This document shows, piece by piece, positions 8,585-17,478 of a stretch of 64,000 nt of DNA (its first letter is position 1; every line of letters begins with the position of its first letter). The notes under the pieces are model-generated. The model did no database searches, was not told where the DNA came from, and saw only the letters and a list, made by a program, of their open reading frames with translations. The DNA is taken from the NCBI GenBank assembly GCA_016124615.1, contig WGNF01000002.1, forward strand, positions 310,001-374,000. Reading direction: 5' to 3'. A program made the translations under genes and the position numbers. This DNA is from Paracoccaceae bacterium. GTDB lineage: Bacteria; Pseudomonadota; Alphaproteobacteria; Rhodobacterales; Rhodobacteraceae.

Positions 8585-10669
8585 ATGCCCCCCCTTTCGC
8601 TCTCATTGCGCGACGTGTTCCGCCCGACCATCCTGCTGGCGCTGGCGCTGATGGCGGTGATCGTGATGATGGTTCTGCCGGTGCCCGCCTGGGTGCTCGA
8701 CATCGGGCTTGCCGCCTCTTTCGCGATCGCCATCCTGATGTTCACCATCACGCTCTTCATCGAGCGCCCGCTCGATTTCTCGGCGTTCCCGACCATCCTG
8801 CTGGCCTCGCTGATGCTGCGGCTCTCGCTCAACGTGTCCTCGACCAAACTGATCATCGGGAAGGGCCACACCGGTACGGCGGCAGCCGGGCATGTGATTG
8901 AGGGTTTCGCCAATTTCATCATGGGCGGCAGCGTGTTGCAGGGCGTGGTGGTGTTCTGCGTCCTGCTGATCGTGAACTTCATCGTCATCACCAAGGGCGC
9001 GGGCCGGATGGCTGAGGTCGGCGCCCGCTTTGCGCTTGACGCGATGCCGGGCAAGCAGCTGGCGATCGATGCCGATATGGCGGCCGGCGCCATCGACCAT
9101 GCCGAGGCGCGGCGGCGGCGCGAGCGCGAACAGGCCGAAACGACGTTTTTCGGCTCGCTCGACGGGGTGTCGAAATTCGTCAAGGGCGATGCGGTGGCCG
9201 GGCTGATGATCACGATGCTGAACATCGTCGTCGGCCTGATCATCGGTGTGGTCGTGCACGGAATGCCGGTCGGGCGCGCGTTCGAGACTTACGCGATCCT
9301 GACCGTTGGCGATGGTCTTGTCAGCCAGATACCCGCGGTGATCATCTCGATCGCCTCGGCGCTTCTGCTGGCCCGTGGCGGTGCCATCGGGGCCACCGAT
9401 CTTGCGCTTTTTGGCCAGCTTGGCCGCCATCCGGCCGCTCTGGCAACGGTGGCCGTGCTGATGCTTTTATTCGCGCTGGTGCCGGGGTTGCCCTTCGTGC
9501 CCTTCATCGCCGGGGCCGCCGGGCTTGGCTTTGCCGCCTGGGCGGGCCATCGGCGCGCCGAACGCGCGGCGGCGGCACCCGCGGCGGCGCCTGCGACCGT
9601 CGCGCGCAAGCCGCTGGGCGACGTGCTGGACCTTGACGATATCCATGTCGAATTCGCCCCCGATCTGGTGCCGATGGTGCTGGATCCCGCAACCGGCCTC
9701 GACGCCCGGATCGCCAATCTGCGGACCCATGTCGCGGCCGGCTTCGGCGTGATCCTTCCAGAGATCAGGCTGACCGACGACGCCACGCTGCCCCCCGGTG
9801 GCTATCGCATCCGCCTGCAGGGGGTGGAGCGTGCGCGGGACCGCCTGCAGCCCGACAAGGTGCTGGCGCTGCTGGCCGAGACCGCCGACGACGCGCCGCC
9901 GGGCGAGGATGTGCGCGAGCCGGTCTATGGCGCGCTGGCCCGCTGGGTCGCGCCCGACCTGCAGGAAGATGCGGCCCTGTCCGGCGTCACCGTTGTGACC
10001 CCGACCGAGGTGCTCGCCACACATCTGCTTGAGGTGATCAAGGCCAATCTGGCCCAGATATTGACGCTGAAGGGGCTCCGGCGGCTGCTGGACGAATTCA
10101 CCAACCTGACAGACCGGACCCGCGCCGAGGCCAACCGCAAGCTGCTTGACGATCTGGTGCCCGACAAGGTGCCGGTCGATCTGCTCCTGTCGGTGCTGAA
10201 GCTGCTGCTGGAGGAGCGCGTGTCGATCCGGAACCTGCCGCTGATCCTCGAAGCCATCGCCGAGGTGCGCGGCACGCTGCCCTCGCCCGAGGCGGTCTGC
10301 GAACATGTGCGCCAACGCCTTGGGTTTCAGCTCGTGGCCGAGATGCGGCGTGCCGACGGCACCATCCCGCTGCTGCAACTCGCGCCGGAGTGGGAACAGG
10401 CCTTCGCCACCCACCAGGTCGACGGCGATCGCGGTGCGGGCGATGTGGCCCTGCCGTCTGACCTTTTCAACCGGCTGGCAGGCGCGCTGGCCGAACGGCT
10501 GGCCCGTATCGGCGAAGGCGGAACCTTTCCGGCCGTGGTCACCTCGACGCGTCGCCGCCGCTTCTTGCGCACGGTGCTGCGGGCCAAGGGGCTTTCCGCG
10601 CCGGTCCTGTCGTTCGAAGAAATCGGGCTGGAGGCGCGTCCTGCGCTGGTCGGCACGGTGCCGGCGTGA
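8585..10669 (+). CDS. flhA: Flagellar export gate protein FlhA
   Basis: FlhA is the large export-gate subunit that uses the proton motive force and receives substrate-chaperone complexes. The 694-residue protein has the expected eight membrane helices in the first ~320 residues, the FHIPEP-type conserved region (DFSAFPTILLASLMLRLSLN; GAGRMAEVGARFALDAMPGK; AEARRRREREQAE) and a cytoplasmic C-terminal domain with the conserved LVPDKVPVDLLLSVLKLLLEE-type helix region. It overlaps fliR by 4 bases. Confidence 0.97.
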   Translation: MPPLSLSLRDVFRPTILLALALMAVIVMMVLPVPAWVLDIGLAASFAIAILMFTITLFIERPLDFSAFPTILLASLMLRLSLNVSSTKLIIGKGHTGTAAAGHVIEGFANFIMGGSVLQGVVVFCVLLIVNFIVITKGAGRMAEVGARFALDAMPGKQLAIDADMAAGAIDHAEARRRREREQAETTFFGSLDGVSKFVKGDAVAGLMITMLNIVVGLIIGVVVHGMPVGRAFETYAILTVGDGLVSQIPAVIISIASALLLARGGAIGATDLALFGQLGRHPAALATVAVLMLLFALVPGLPFVPFIAGAAGLGFAAWAGHRRAERAAAAPAAAPATVARKPLGDVLDLDDIHVEFAPDLVPMVLDPATGLDARIANLRTHVAAGFGVILPEIRLTDDATLPPGGYRIRLQGVERARDRLQPDKVLALLAETADDAPPGEDVREPVYGALARWVAPDLQEDAALSGVTVVTPTEVLATHLLEVIKANLAQILTLKGLRRLLDEFTNLTDRTRAEANRKLLDDLVPDKVPVDLLLSVLKLLLEERVSIRNLPLILEAIAEVRGTLPSPEAVCEHVRQRLGFQLVAEMRRADGTIPLLQLAPEWEQAFATHQVDGDRGAGDVALPSDLFNRLAGALAERLARIGEGGTFPAVVTSTRRRRFLRTVLRAKGLSAPVLSFEEIGLEARPALVGTVPA

Positions 10670-11439
10670 CGATTGCACTCGACGCGCTGAGCACCGCGAT
10701 GCAGGGCTGGTTCCTGCCGACGGTTCTTGTCTTCCTGCGCGTCGGCGCGGCGGCCACCCTGCTGCCGGGGTTCGGCGAGCAGGTGTTGCCCGTCCGGGTC
10801 AAGCTTGCTGCGGCTTTGGCCCTGACCGCGGTGGTCGCGCCTGCGGTGCGATTGCACATCGATGGCAGCGGGCCCGCCGGGCTTGCGCTCGCGATGGCGG
10901 CCGAGGCGGTCGCGGGTCTGGCCATCGGCTTTGGCGCCCGGCTTTTCATCCTCGCACTGCAAATCGGCGGTGCCATCGCGGCGCAGGCGACATCGCTGTC
11001 ACAGATCGCGGGCGGGACCGGGCCCGAGCCGCAGCCCGCGATCGGCGAAGTCCTGACCCTTGCCGGGCTTGCTCTGGCGGTGGCGGCGCGGTTGCATGTG
11101 CGGGTCGCGGCGCTCCTGATCCTGTCCTATGACGTGTTGCCGCCCGGCCGGTTTCCCGCGGCGGCCGACCTCTCGCGCTGGGGCCTCGGGCAGATCGCTT
11201 CGGGCTTCAGTCTCGGCTTCTCGCTCGCGGCGCCGTTCGTGGCGGCGGCTCTCGTCTACAACCTCGCGCTTGGTTTTCTCAGCCGGGCCATGCCGCAGCT
11301 GATGGTGTCGCTGGTCGGCGCTCCGGCGCTGACCTTCGGGGCGCTGGCCCTGCTGGCGATCGTGGCACCGCCCGGCCTTGCGCTCTGGCTTCATGCGTTT
11401 CAGGGCTTCATCACGGCGCCGTTCGCGTCGGTGCCATGA
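10666..11439 (+). CDS. fliR: Flagellar export gate protein FliR
   Basis: FliR is part of the FliPQR core complex of the export gate. The 257 residues are dominated by hydrophobic helices, with the conserved LRVGAAATLLPGFGEQVLPVRVKLAAA segment of the family split across residues ~25-50 and the C-terminal LVGAPALTFGALALL helix. The GTG start overlaps the flhA stop (GTGA), and the stop overlaps flhB, so flhA-fliR-flhB are coupled. Confidence 0.94.
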   Translation: MTIALDALSTAMQGWFLPTVLVFLRVGAAATLLPGFGEQVLPVRVKLAAALALTAVVAPAVRLHIDGSGPAGLALAMAAEAVAGLAIGFGARLFILALQIGGAIAAQATSLSQIAGGTGPEPQPAIGEVLTLAGLALAVAARLHVRVAALLILSYDVLPPGRFPAAADLSRWGLGQIASGFSLGFSLAAPFVAAALVYNLALGFLSRAMPQLMVSLVGAPALTFGALALLAIVAPPGLALWLHAFQGFITAPFASVP

Positions 11440-12497
11440 GCGACAGCACCGACGATAAGCCGCATGACCCGACGCAGAAGCGGCTCGACGATGCGCGCGA
11501 CCGTGGCGAGGTGCCCCGCTCGCCCGATCTGTCGGTTGCGGCGGCATATGGCGGGCTGTTGCTGGTCTTCACCGGCTTTGGTGCCAGACTGATCGGCCGG
11601 ATCGCGGAAACCTGCGCCACGATCCTCGGCGAGGCCGACCGGATCGAGCCCGGCGCGGTTATCGGTCTGCTGGTGCGCGCGCTGTTGCCGGCGGTTGCCC
11701 CGCTCGTTCTCGCGCCCGCGGCTCTGGTGCTCGTGGTCCTTCTGGCGCAGCGCGGCATTGTCTTCACGCCGACCAAATTGATGCCAAAAGCCTCGCGGAT
11801 CTCGCCACTGGCCGCCGCGGCGCACAAGTTCGGGCGTGGCGGGCTGGTCGATTTTGCCAAGAGCGTGGCCAAACTGGCCGCGGTGTCGACGGCGCTCTAC
11901 GCGGTTCTGGCCCGGGAAATGCCGCGGATCACCGGGCTGATCGCCCTCTCCCCCGCGATCGCGACGCAGGTACAACTCCAGATCGCGCTGCGGTTCCTCG
12001 CAGTCGTGGTCGCGGTTTCGGCGGTGATCGGCGTGCTCGACTATCTGTGGCAACGCGCCGAGCACCTGCGCAAGCTGCGGATGTCGCGGCAGGAAATGAT
12101 CGACGAGATGAAGGATTCCGAGGGCGATCCGCAGGTCAAGCATCAGCGGCGGCGACGGGGGGCCGCGATCGCGCTGAACCAGATGATCGCCGATGTCGCC
12201 CGGGCCGATGTGGTGATCGTCAACCCGACGCATTATGCCGTGGCCCTGAAATGGAGCCGCGCCGCGCGCCGTGCGCCGATCTGTGTCGCCAAGGGAACCG
12301 ACGAGGTCGCGGCGCGAATCCGGGCCGCGGCGGCAGGAGCGGGCGTGCCGCTGCACAGCGATCCGCAAACGGCGCGCGCCCTGCATGCAGAGGTGGAAAT
12401 CGGCGCCGAGGTGCGGCCGGGCCATTATCAGGCCGTCGCGGCGGCGATCCGGTTTTCCGAGAAGATGCGGGCCAAGGCGCGGCGGGGGTTGCGCTGA
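11436..12497 (+). CDS. flhB: Flagellar export switch protein FlhB
   Basis: FlhB switches export specificity from rod/hook to filament substrates. The 353-residue protein opens with the hydrophilic KPHDPTQKRLDDARDRGEV motif, has four membrane helices, and the cytoplasmic domain carries the NPTH autocleavage site in VIVNPTHYAVALKW followed by APICVAKGTDEVAARIR. All hallmark elements are intact. Its stop shares a base with the next start. Confidence 0.97.
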   Translation: MSDSTDDKPHDPTQKRLDDARDRGEVPRSPDLSVAAAYGGLLLVFTGFGARLIGRIAETCATILGEADRIEPGAVIGLLVRALLPAVAPLVLAPAALVLVVLLAQRGIVFTPTKLMPKASRISPLAAAAHKFGRGGLVDFAKSVAKLAAVSTALYAVLAREMPRITGLIALSPAIATQVQLQIALRFLAVVVAVSAVIGVLDYLWQRAEHLRKLRMSRQEMIDEMKDSEGDPQVKHQRRRRGAAIALNQMIADVARADVVIVNPTHYAVALKWSRAARRAPICVAKGTDEVAARIRAAAAGAGVPLHSDPQTARALHAEVEIGAEVRPGHYQAVAAAIRFSEKMRAKARRGLR

Positions 12498-12844
12498 TGG
12501 CCGATGCAAGGGCCCTGTCCGGTCTGTCGCGCCTTGCGGATCTGATCCTTGATGCGCGTTTGGCCGAGCTGCGGCAGGCGGCGGCGGCGCGCGATGCATC
12601 GCTGGCGGCGCTCGCGGCATTGCGGTGCGCGCCGACAACCACGCCCGCCGGTCTGCCGCCGCTCGTGCTGGCGCGGGCGGCCCTGGCCTATGAGGGCTGG
12701 GCGGATGCGCGGCGGGCCGAGATCAACCCGCGTCTGGCCCGGCAGACCGCCGCCTGGCTGGAGGCGCAGGCCGCCGCCCGCATTGCCTTCGGGCGAGCCG
12801 AGGTGCTCCGCCAGCTGGGCTCGCGGGGGGCATCGCGGCGCTGA
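12497..12844 (+). CDS. Small helical flagellar-cluster protein, possible FliJ-like
   Basis: A 115-residue, Ala/Arg/Leu-rich all-helical protein (LADLILDARLAELRQAAAAR; AARIAFGRAEVLRQLGSR). It starts within the flhB stop (TGATG) and ends the rightward operon, facing the second fliL gene. Size, helical nature and position after flhB are what one expects of FliJ-type export chaperones or ATPase stalk proteins, but there is no diagnostic motif, so the function is an inference. Confidence 0.65.
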   Translation: MADARALSGLSRLADLILDARLAELRQAAAARDASLAALAALRCAPTTTPAGLPPLVLARAALAYEGWADARRAEINPRLARQTAAWLEAQAAARIAFGRAEVLRQLGSRGASRR

Positions 12845-12849
12845 CCCGA

Positions 12850-13341
12850 TCATGCGTCCTGGCGGACGATGTCGACGATCAGGACGTCCGAGACCAGCGG
12901 CCCCAGAACCTTCACGGCCGCCTCCAGCAGAGCGTCGCGAAGAATCTGCATCGTGTTACCCTCGGTGAAGTTGCCGCTGAACCCGCCCGCATTGGCGTGA
13001 TCGAACAGCACTTGCAGGAAGGCGTCGCGCAGCTTCGGCTCGGCCGCGTAGACACTCGCCCCGGTACCGGCGCTGACCTGCAGGCTAAGCGACAGGATGA
13101 CCAGCGATGCGACCCGGCCCGATTTCACGATCGGCACGATGAACTGGTTGTTCAGCTTGACGTAGTCTTGCGCGCCATCCGCCTTGCCGCCAGCACCCTG
13201 CGCGGCATTCCCGGCGGCGGGCTCGACCGGGGCTGAACCGTCCGCAGTCGGGGTGACGGCCGCAGGCCGCAGGAACAGACCGGCCTCGGCCCCGAGCGCA
13301 AGCCCGGCCAGCGCCAGCAAAACGGGCAGAAGCTTGCGCAT
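12850..13341 (-). CDS. FliL-family flagellar protein (second copy)
   Basis: A 163-residue single-pass protein: signal-anchor at residues ~3-22 (LLPVLLALAGLALGAEAG), a Pro/Ala-rich linker and a FliL-type periplasmic domain (YVKLNNQFIVPIV, VILSLSLQV, EPKLRDAFLQVLFDHA, VSDVLIVDIVRQ). The start at 13341 has GAGGAG a few bases upstream; the in-frame TTG at 13356 is unlikely. It is the last gene of the flgB-to-flgH operon and converges with the flhB operon. A second FliL family member 10 kb from the first suggests separate duties, for example stator versus basal body; that is inference. Confidence 0.8.
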   Translation of the reverse strand: MRKLLPVLLALAGLALGAEAGLFLRPAAVTPTADGSAPVEPAAGNAAQGAGGKADGAQDYVKLNNQFIVPIVKSGRVASLVILSLSLQVSAGTGASVYAAEPKLRDAFLQVLFDHANAGGFSGNFTEGNTMQILRDALLEAAVKVLGPLVSDVLIVDIVRQDA

Positions 13342-13352
13342 GGTGGCTCTCC

Positions 13353-14096
13353 TCAAAACGGCAGCAGGACGTCGGCGATCTGTTGGCCATACCGCGGCTG
13401 CTGCACATCGGTAATCTGGCCGCGCCCGCCGTAAGAGATGCGCGCCCCGGCGATCTTGTCGTAGGTCACTTCGTTCTGGCGGGTGATGTCCTCGGGCCGG
13501 ACATAGCCGGTCACGGTCAACTCGCGCAGTTCGTTGTTCACCCGCACCTCTTGCGTGCCCGCAAGGCGCAAGATGCCATTCGGCAATTCCTCGATCACCG
13601 TCGCCGCAACCCGCAGCGTCAGCTTTTCGTTGCGCTGGATCGTGCCGCTGCCCTGATAGGAACTGGCCGAATTCGTCGAGACGGCATCGGCCATCGTGGC
13701 CCCGTCCGGCAGGTGGCGGTCGATCCGTTGCGGGATCCCGAACAGCGAGGGCAGGCCCATCTTGTCGCTGCCCGCCCGCGTCCGGCCGGAGGAGTTCGAA
13801 ATCTGCGCGCTGTCGTCGATCTGGATCACGACGGTCAGGATGTCGCCGCGGTGACCGGCCCGGCGATCGCCGAACAGCGACTTGCGCTCGCCCGACCAGA
13901 GCGAGGCGGTCTCGGCGCCTCCCGCGCTCGGCGGCGTCTCAGGCATCGGGTAGTCGGCGGTGGCAAAGCGGCCATCATTTCCGCTGGGCGGCGAGAAATC
14001 CGGGGTCTTTCCCACCTGACCGAGCCGCGCGCATCCGGCGATAACGGCGGCGGACAGCACCAGGGCCACGCGGCGCAGCAGCAGCGCGCCCGTCAT
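13353..14096 (-). CDS. flgH: Flagellar L-ring lipoprotein FlgH
   Basis: FlgH forms the outer-membrane L-ring bushing around the rod. The 247-residue protein has a lipoprotein signal with lipobox LSAAVIAGC (Cys ~22) and the FlgH core: LFGDRRAGHRGDILTVVIQI, SYQGSGTIQRNEKLTLRVAA and VRPEDITRQNEVTYDKIAGA. It overlaps flgA by 4 bases. The P-ring gene flgI, its usual neighbour, is not in the window. Confidence 0.95.
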   Translation of the reverse strand: MTGALLLRRVALVLSAAVIAGCARLGQVGKTPDFSPPSGNDGRFATADYPMPETPPSAGGAETASLWSGERKSLFGDRRAGHRGDILTVVIQIDDSAQISNSSGRTRAGSDKMGLPSLFGIPQRIDRHLPDGATMADAVSTNSASSYQGSGTIQRNEKLTLRVAATVIEELPNGILRLAGTQEVRVNNELRELTVTGYVRPEDITRQNEVTYDKIAGARISYGGRGQITDVQQPRYGQQIADVLLPF

Positions 14097-14512
14097 GGCG
14101 CCCCCCCGACGACGACGGTGCCATCCGGCGCCACGACCCCGGTCACCGTGCTGTGCGAGGCGGTATTCATCACCCGGATCGCATCCCCGGCCCCGCCCCG
14201 GGCCAAGGCCCGCCCTTCCGCTAGGATGTTCAGCTCGCCGCTGTGAAAGATGAGCGAAACCAGCTGGTTGCGGTCAACAAGGGCGGGCGGGCCGATATCG
14301 CCGGGCTGGATCGGGCGGCCTGCATAAAGCACCACGCGGGCTTCACGGCCGATCGCCTCGGCCGGATCGGTCAGCGCGCCCGGCACCGCGATCGCGATCG
14401 AGGACAGATCCTCCGCCCCGATCACCGACTGTGCCCGCAACGTATGGGCGGCGATCATCGTATCGGCCGCAGCCTGACCGGCCAGAAGCACGAGGAGCGT
14501 GGCGCGCCACAT
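14093..14512 (-). CDS. flgA: Flagellar P-ring assembly chaperone FlgA
   Basis: FlgA is the periplasmic chaperone for P-ring assembly. The 139 residues comprise a signal peptide (LLVLLAGQAAA), then a SAF-type domain: AAHTLRAQSVIGAEDL, the REARVVLYAGRPIQPGDI motif and the conserved C-terminal IRVMNTASHSTVTGVVAPDG. It is short for the family (many are ~220 residues) and lacks the extra N-terminal domain, which is common in alphaproteobacteria. Its start shares a base with the flgG stop. Confidence 0.92.
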   Translation of the reverse strand: MWRATLLVLLAGQAAADTMIAAHTLRAQSVIGAEDLSSIAIAVPGALTDPAEAIGREARVVLYAGRPIQPGDIGPPALVDRNQLVSLIFHSGELNILAEGRALARGGAGDAIRVMNTASHSTVTGVVAPDGTVVVGGAP

Positions 14513-15297
14513 CAGCGCACCTGCGTCGTCGCCTGCAGCATCTGGTCGGCTGCGGTGATCACCTTCGCATTCATCTCGTAGCCACGCTGCGCGGTGATCA
14601 ACTCGGTCACCTCGCGGACCGAATCCACGGAACTGTCCTCCAGATAGCCCTGTCGCAGGGTTCCCAGCCCGGTCTCGCCGGGTGCGCCGACCTGCGCCGG
14701 GCCCGATGCCGGGGTCTCGATAAAGAGGTTCGACCCGGTCGCCTGCAACCCCTCTTCGTTGGTGAAGCCCGCCAGCGTGATCTGCCCGATCTGCTGCGGC
14801 TGCACCTGACCGGCGAAATAGGCATAGACCTCGCCGGACCCGTTGATTGACAGGCTGGTGGCGGTTGCGGGGATGGTGATGCCGGGCACCACCGTATTGC
14901 CGTCGGCGGTCACGATCTCGCCGGTGGGCGAGCGTTTCAGCCCGCCGTCACGGGTGTAGGCCGAGGTGCCATCGGGCAGCGTCACCTCAAGATAGCCGCG
15001 TCCGTCGATCGCCAGATCAAGATCGCCGCCGGTCTGGCTGAGCGAGCCCTGCGACAGCGTCACCGCGACCGAGGAGGGCCGCACGCCAAGGCCAAGCTGC
15101 ACCCCGGTCGGCAGCACCGTGCCATTGGCGGCGGTGACGGTGCCGGGCAGGGCGACGTCCTGATAGTCGAGATCGGCGAATTCGGCGCGGCGGGCGTTGT
15201 AGCCCGTGGTCGACATGTTGGCGAGGTTGTTGGAAACCACCTCGACCCGCATCTGCTGGGCGCTCATGCCGCTGGCGGCGATCTGAAGGGCACGCAT
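14512..15297 (-). CDS. flgG: Flagellar distal rod protein FlgG
   Basis: FlgG makes the distal rod that crosses peptidoglycan and outer membrane. At 261 residues it has the normal length. The N-terminus (ALQIAASGMSAQQMRVEVVS, then NNLANMSTTGYNARRAEF) is the rod/hook N-motif; the C-terminus ends SVREVTELITAQRGYEMNAK and AADQMLQATTQVR. It starts 3 bases after flgF and overlaps flgA by one base. Confidence 0.97.
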   Translation of the reverse strand: MRALQIAASGMSAQQMRVEVVSNNLANMSTTGYNARRAEFADLDYQDVALPGTVTAANGTVLPTGVQLGLGVRPSSVAVTLSQGSLSQTGGDLDLAIDGRGYLEVTLPDGTSAYTRDGGLKRSPTGEIVTADGNTVVPGITIPATATSLSINGSGEVYAYFAGQVQPQQIGQITLAGFTNEEGLQATGSNLFIETPASGPAQVGAPGETGLGTLRQGYLEDSSVDSVREVTELITAQRGYEMNAKVITAADQMLQATTQVR

Positions 15298-15300
15298 CGG

Positions 15301-16026
15301 TTACTCCTGCTTGCCAAGGGTCTGGATCGCGCCACGGATGCGCTGGTCCTCGTTGTCGAGAAAGCTCTGGCCCATCTCGTAGGCGCGCTGCACATCGACC
15401 ATCCGCGCGACCTCGGTGATCGGGTTCACGTTCGAGTCTTCAAGATAGCCCTGCCGGATGCGGCCCGGATCGGTGGCGGGCCGGATGCCGTTCCGGGCGC
15501 TGAAACCGGTCCCCGACCGGTGCGAAAGGTCATTGGCGTCGACCGGTTCATAAAGGCCGACCTGCGCCACCGGCGCCCCATCCGCCGACAGGGTTCCATC
15601 GGCGCCGATCGCTACGGATTGCGCGCCCGGGGGCACGGTGACGGGCGTGCCGCCGGTGTCGAGCAGCGCGTTGCCCGCCGCATCGACGATCACGCCATCG
15701 GCGTTCGGCGTGAAGCTGCCTGCCCGGGTCAGCCGCTGGCCGTCCGGCGTATCCAGAAGGAAGAACCCGGCCCCCTCGATGGCCAGATCGTAGCGTCCGC
15801 CGGTCCGGTTCAACGCACCGGGGCTGAGGTCGATCGCGCGGATATTGGCGGTTGCCATCGACAGCGAGGGCTCGGCGCCGTCCAGCCGCTGCACGTATTC
15901 GGAAAACATCACGCCTTCGCGCCGAAAGCCGGTGGTGGACAGGTTCGCGATGTTGTTCGCGATCGCCTCCATCTGATCCATCAGGCCAGATTGCCGCGTC
16001 AGCGTGGTGTAGACGGTATTGTCCAT
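15301..16026 (-). CDS. flgF: Flagellar proximal rod protein FlgF
   Basis: FlgF is a proximal rod subunit. The 241-residue protein begins DNTVYTTLTRQSGLMDQME and has the ANNIANLSTTGFRREG motif, the central FlgE/F/G domain (YDLAIEGAGFFLLDTPDGQ) and the C-terminal EVARMVDVQRAYEMGQSF. The reading frame stays open far upstream over fliQ and fliE, but homology begins at the ATG at 16026. It lies 2 bases from fliQ. Confidence 0.95.
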   Translation of the reverse strand: MDNTVYTTLTRQSGLMDQMEAIANNIANLSTTGFRREGVMFSEYVQRLDGAEPSLSMATANIRAIDLSPGALNRTGGRYDLAIEGAGFFLLDTPDGQRLTRAGSFTPNADGVIVDAAGNALLDTGGTPVTVPPGAQSVAIGADGTLSADGAPVAQVGLYEPVDANDLSHRSGTGFSARNGIRPATDPGRIRQGYLEDSNVNPITEVARMVDVQRAYEMGQSFLDNEDQRIRGAIQTLGKQE

Positions 16027-16028
16027 CT

Positions 16029-16295
16029 TCAGCCTCCCGCGATCAGGGGAATGATGTGGCCGGTGAAAAAGCCGGTCAGCGTCGCGGTCATGAAGCTCAT
16101 GGTGGCCCAGAACACGGCCAGCATCAGGCCGACCTTGGGCACGAAGGTCAGCGTGGGCTCCTGGACCGAGGTCAGGGCCTGGAAAAGCCCGACCACGACG
16201 CCCGCGACCAGCGCCACGGCGAGGATGGGCGCCGAGATTTTCACCGCGATCCAGAGCGCCTGGCGCAGGGTGTCGTCGATCATCGGTTCGGTCAT
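16029..16295 (-). CDS. fliQ: Flagellar export gate protein FliQ
   Basis: FliQ is the two-helix subunit of the FliPQR gate. The 88 residues contain both membrane helices (ISAPILAVALVAGVVVGLFQ and ATMSFMTATLTGFFTGHIIP) joined by the conserved ALTSVQEPTLTFVPK loop. It lies 2 bases after fliE and before flgF, within a rod-gene operon, a common alphaproteobacterial order. Confidence 0.95.
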   Translation of the reverse strand: MTEPMIDDTLRQALWIAVKISAPILAVALVAGVVVGLFQALTSVQEPTLTFVPKVGLMLAVFWATMSFMTATLTGFFTGHIIPLIAGG

Positions 16296-16297
16296 GT

Positions 16298-16588
16298 CTA
16301 CACCGGCATCCGCAGGATTTCCTGATAGGCCTCCACCACGCGGTCGCGCACGGTGACGGCGGTCTCCACCGCCAGTTCGGATTGGGCCAGGGCCTGCACC
16401 AGCGCATGCGGGTCGGCTTTGCCGACCATCGCCGCCTTGGCGGTGTCCTCGCCGGTGCGCAGCGTGTCGACGAGGCCGCTGGCAAGATCGGCGAAACTCT
16501 GGCCCGCCGTGGCCCCTTCAGGGCCGGGCGCCGTCGCGGGTTTCGCGTCGGTGTAACTGCGGGCGGCGAGCAGAGAGCGGATATCCAT
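16298..16588 (-). CDS. fliE: Flagellar MS-ring/rod adaptor FliE
   Basis: FliE joins the MS-ring to the rod and is the first substrate exported. The 96-residue protein has the FliE C-terminal pattern (KAAMVGKADPHALVQALAQS, ELAVETAVTVRDRVVEAYQE, ILRMPV). It lies 12 bases downstream of flgC. Confidence 0.93.
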   Translation of the reverse strand: MDIRSLLAARSYTDAKPATAPGPEGATAGQSFADLASGLVDTLRTGEDTAKAAMVGKADPHALVQALAQSELAVETAVTVRDRVVEAYQEILRMPV

Positions 16589-16600
16589 TCTGGGTCTTCC

Positions 16601-16993
16601 TCAATGGCGCAGCAGATCGAGCAGGTTCGACGCCATTTGGCGTGCCTGATCGAACATTCGGAGGTTCGCCTCGTAGCTGCGCTGGGCTTCGCGGGCGTCC
16701 GCGATTTCGACCACCAGATCGACGTTCGATCCATCGTAGTGGCCGGTGGAATCCGACAGGGGATTGCCGGGGTCATAGACCTGTTTCAGCGCGGACTGGT
16801 CCAGCGTGACCGGGCCGGGCGCAACCCCGTCGGTCTTCTGGCCATCGACCACCTGCGGCAGGAAGGCGACAACCTTGCGGTGGTAACCGGGGGTGTCGGC
16901 GTTGGCGATATTCTCGGAAATGTGGCGCAACCGCATGGATTGCGCATCCATCCCGCTGGCCGACACCGAAAGAGAGCTGAGCAGGTCCGCCAT
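16601..16993 (-). CDS. flgC: Flagellar proximal rod protein FlgC
   Basis: FlgC is a rod subunit of 130 residues. The N-terminus SLSVSASGMDAQSMRLRHIS with ENIANADTPGYHRKVV is the rod N-motif; the C-terminus has VVEIADAREAQRSYEANLRM and ends ASNLLDLLRH. It follows flgB after 8 bases. Confidence 0.96.
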   Translation of the reverse strand: MADLLSSLSVSASGMDAQSMRLRHISENIANADTPGYHRKVVAFLPQVVDGQKTDGVAPGPVTLDQSALKQVYDPGNPLSDSTGHYDGSNVDLVVEIADAREAQRSYEANLRMFDQARQMASNLLDLLRH

Positions 16994-17001
16994 CGCCCGC
17001 C

Positions 17002-17394
17002 CTACTTCGCCACGCCGAGCGAGAGGCGCAGCAGGTTGGTGCTGCTGCGATAGATGGCGATTGCCATGTCGTGCTGCTGTTTCGCCTCTGCCCCGGCGAC
17101 CAGTTCCGTCTCGAGCGTGACAGTATTGCCGTCGGGCGCCTCGGTTCCCGGCTTCAGGCGCGGTTTGGGCACCGTATCGGCATCCGCTACCCCGCCGGTG
17201 AAATGCCCCGGCAGGGTGGCCCGCGGCGCGAACCCGTCACTCTGGCGGTAGGTTGCCGCGAAACCCGGCACGTCGAGCGCCTTGTAGCCCGGCGTATTGG
17301 CGTTGGCGACGTTGCGCGATATCGCGGTCTGGCGCGCGGCCGCGTTGCTGGCCAGCCCACCCGCCATCCGGAGCACGTCTAGGTTTTCGAACAT
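17002..17394 (-). CDS. flgB: Flagellar proximal rod protein FlgB
   Basis: FlgB is the 130-residue rod subunit that heads this operon. It carries the rod motif (ARQTAISRNVANANTPGYKA) and ends KQQHDMAIAIYRSSTNLLRL. I start it at 17394 (FENLDVLRMAGGLA), with GAAG just upstream; a longer frame to 17424 adds ten residues with no family match. The gap to fliI carries a CtrA-like site. Confidence 0.94.
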   Translation of the reverse strand: MFENLDVLRMAGGLASNAAARQTAISRNVANANTPGYKALDVPGFAATYRQSDGFAPRATLPGHFTGGVADADTVPKPRLKPGTEAPDGNTVTLETELVAGAEAKQQHDMAIAIYRSSTNLLRLSLGVAK

Positions 17395-17416
17395 CGGGGC
17401 TTCTCCCACGAACCGT

Positions 17417-17431
17417 TTCACCAAGGCTTAA
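17417..17431 (-). promoter_or_regulatory. Candidate CtrA site in the flgB/fliI divergent gap
   Basis: On the minus strand the sequence reads TTAAGCCTTGGTGAA, a TTAA-N7-TGAA match at 7 of 8 CtrA positions, 23 bases upstream of flgB. No convincing -10 is visible. The call leans on the similar sites in the other flagellar gaps. Confidence 0.4.
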
Positions 17432-17478
17432 GACCGATTCCTTTAGAAACGGTAAGAAGCGGTCGGGAGGTTCGGAAA

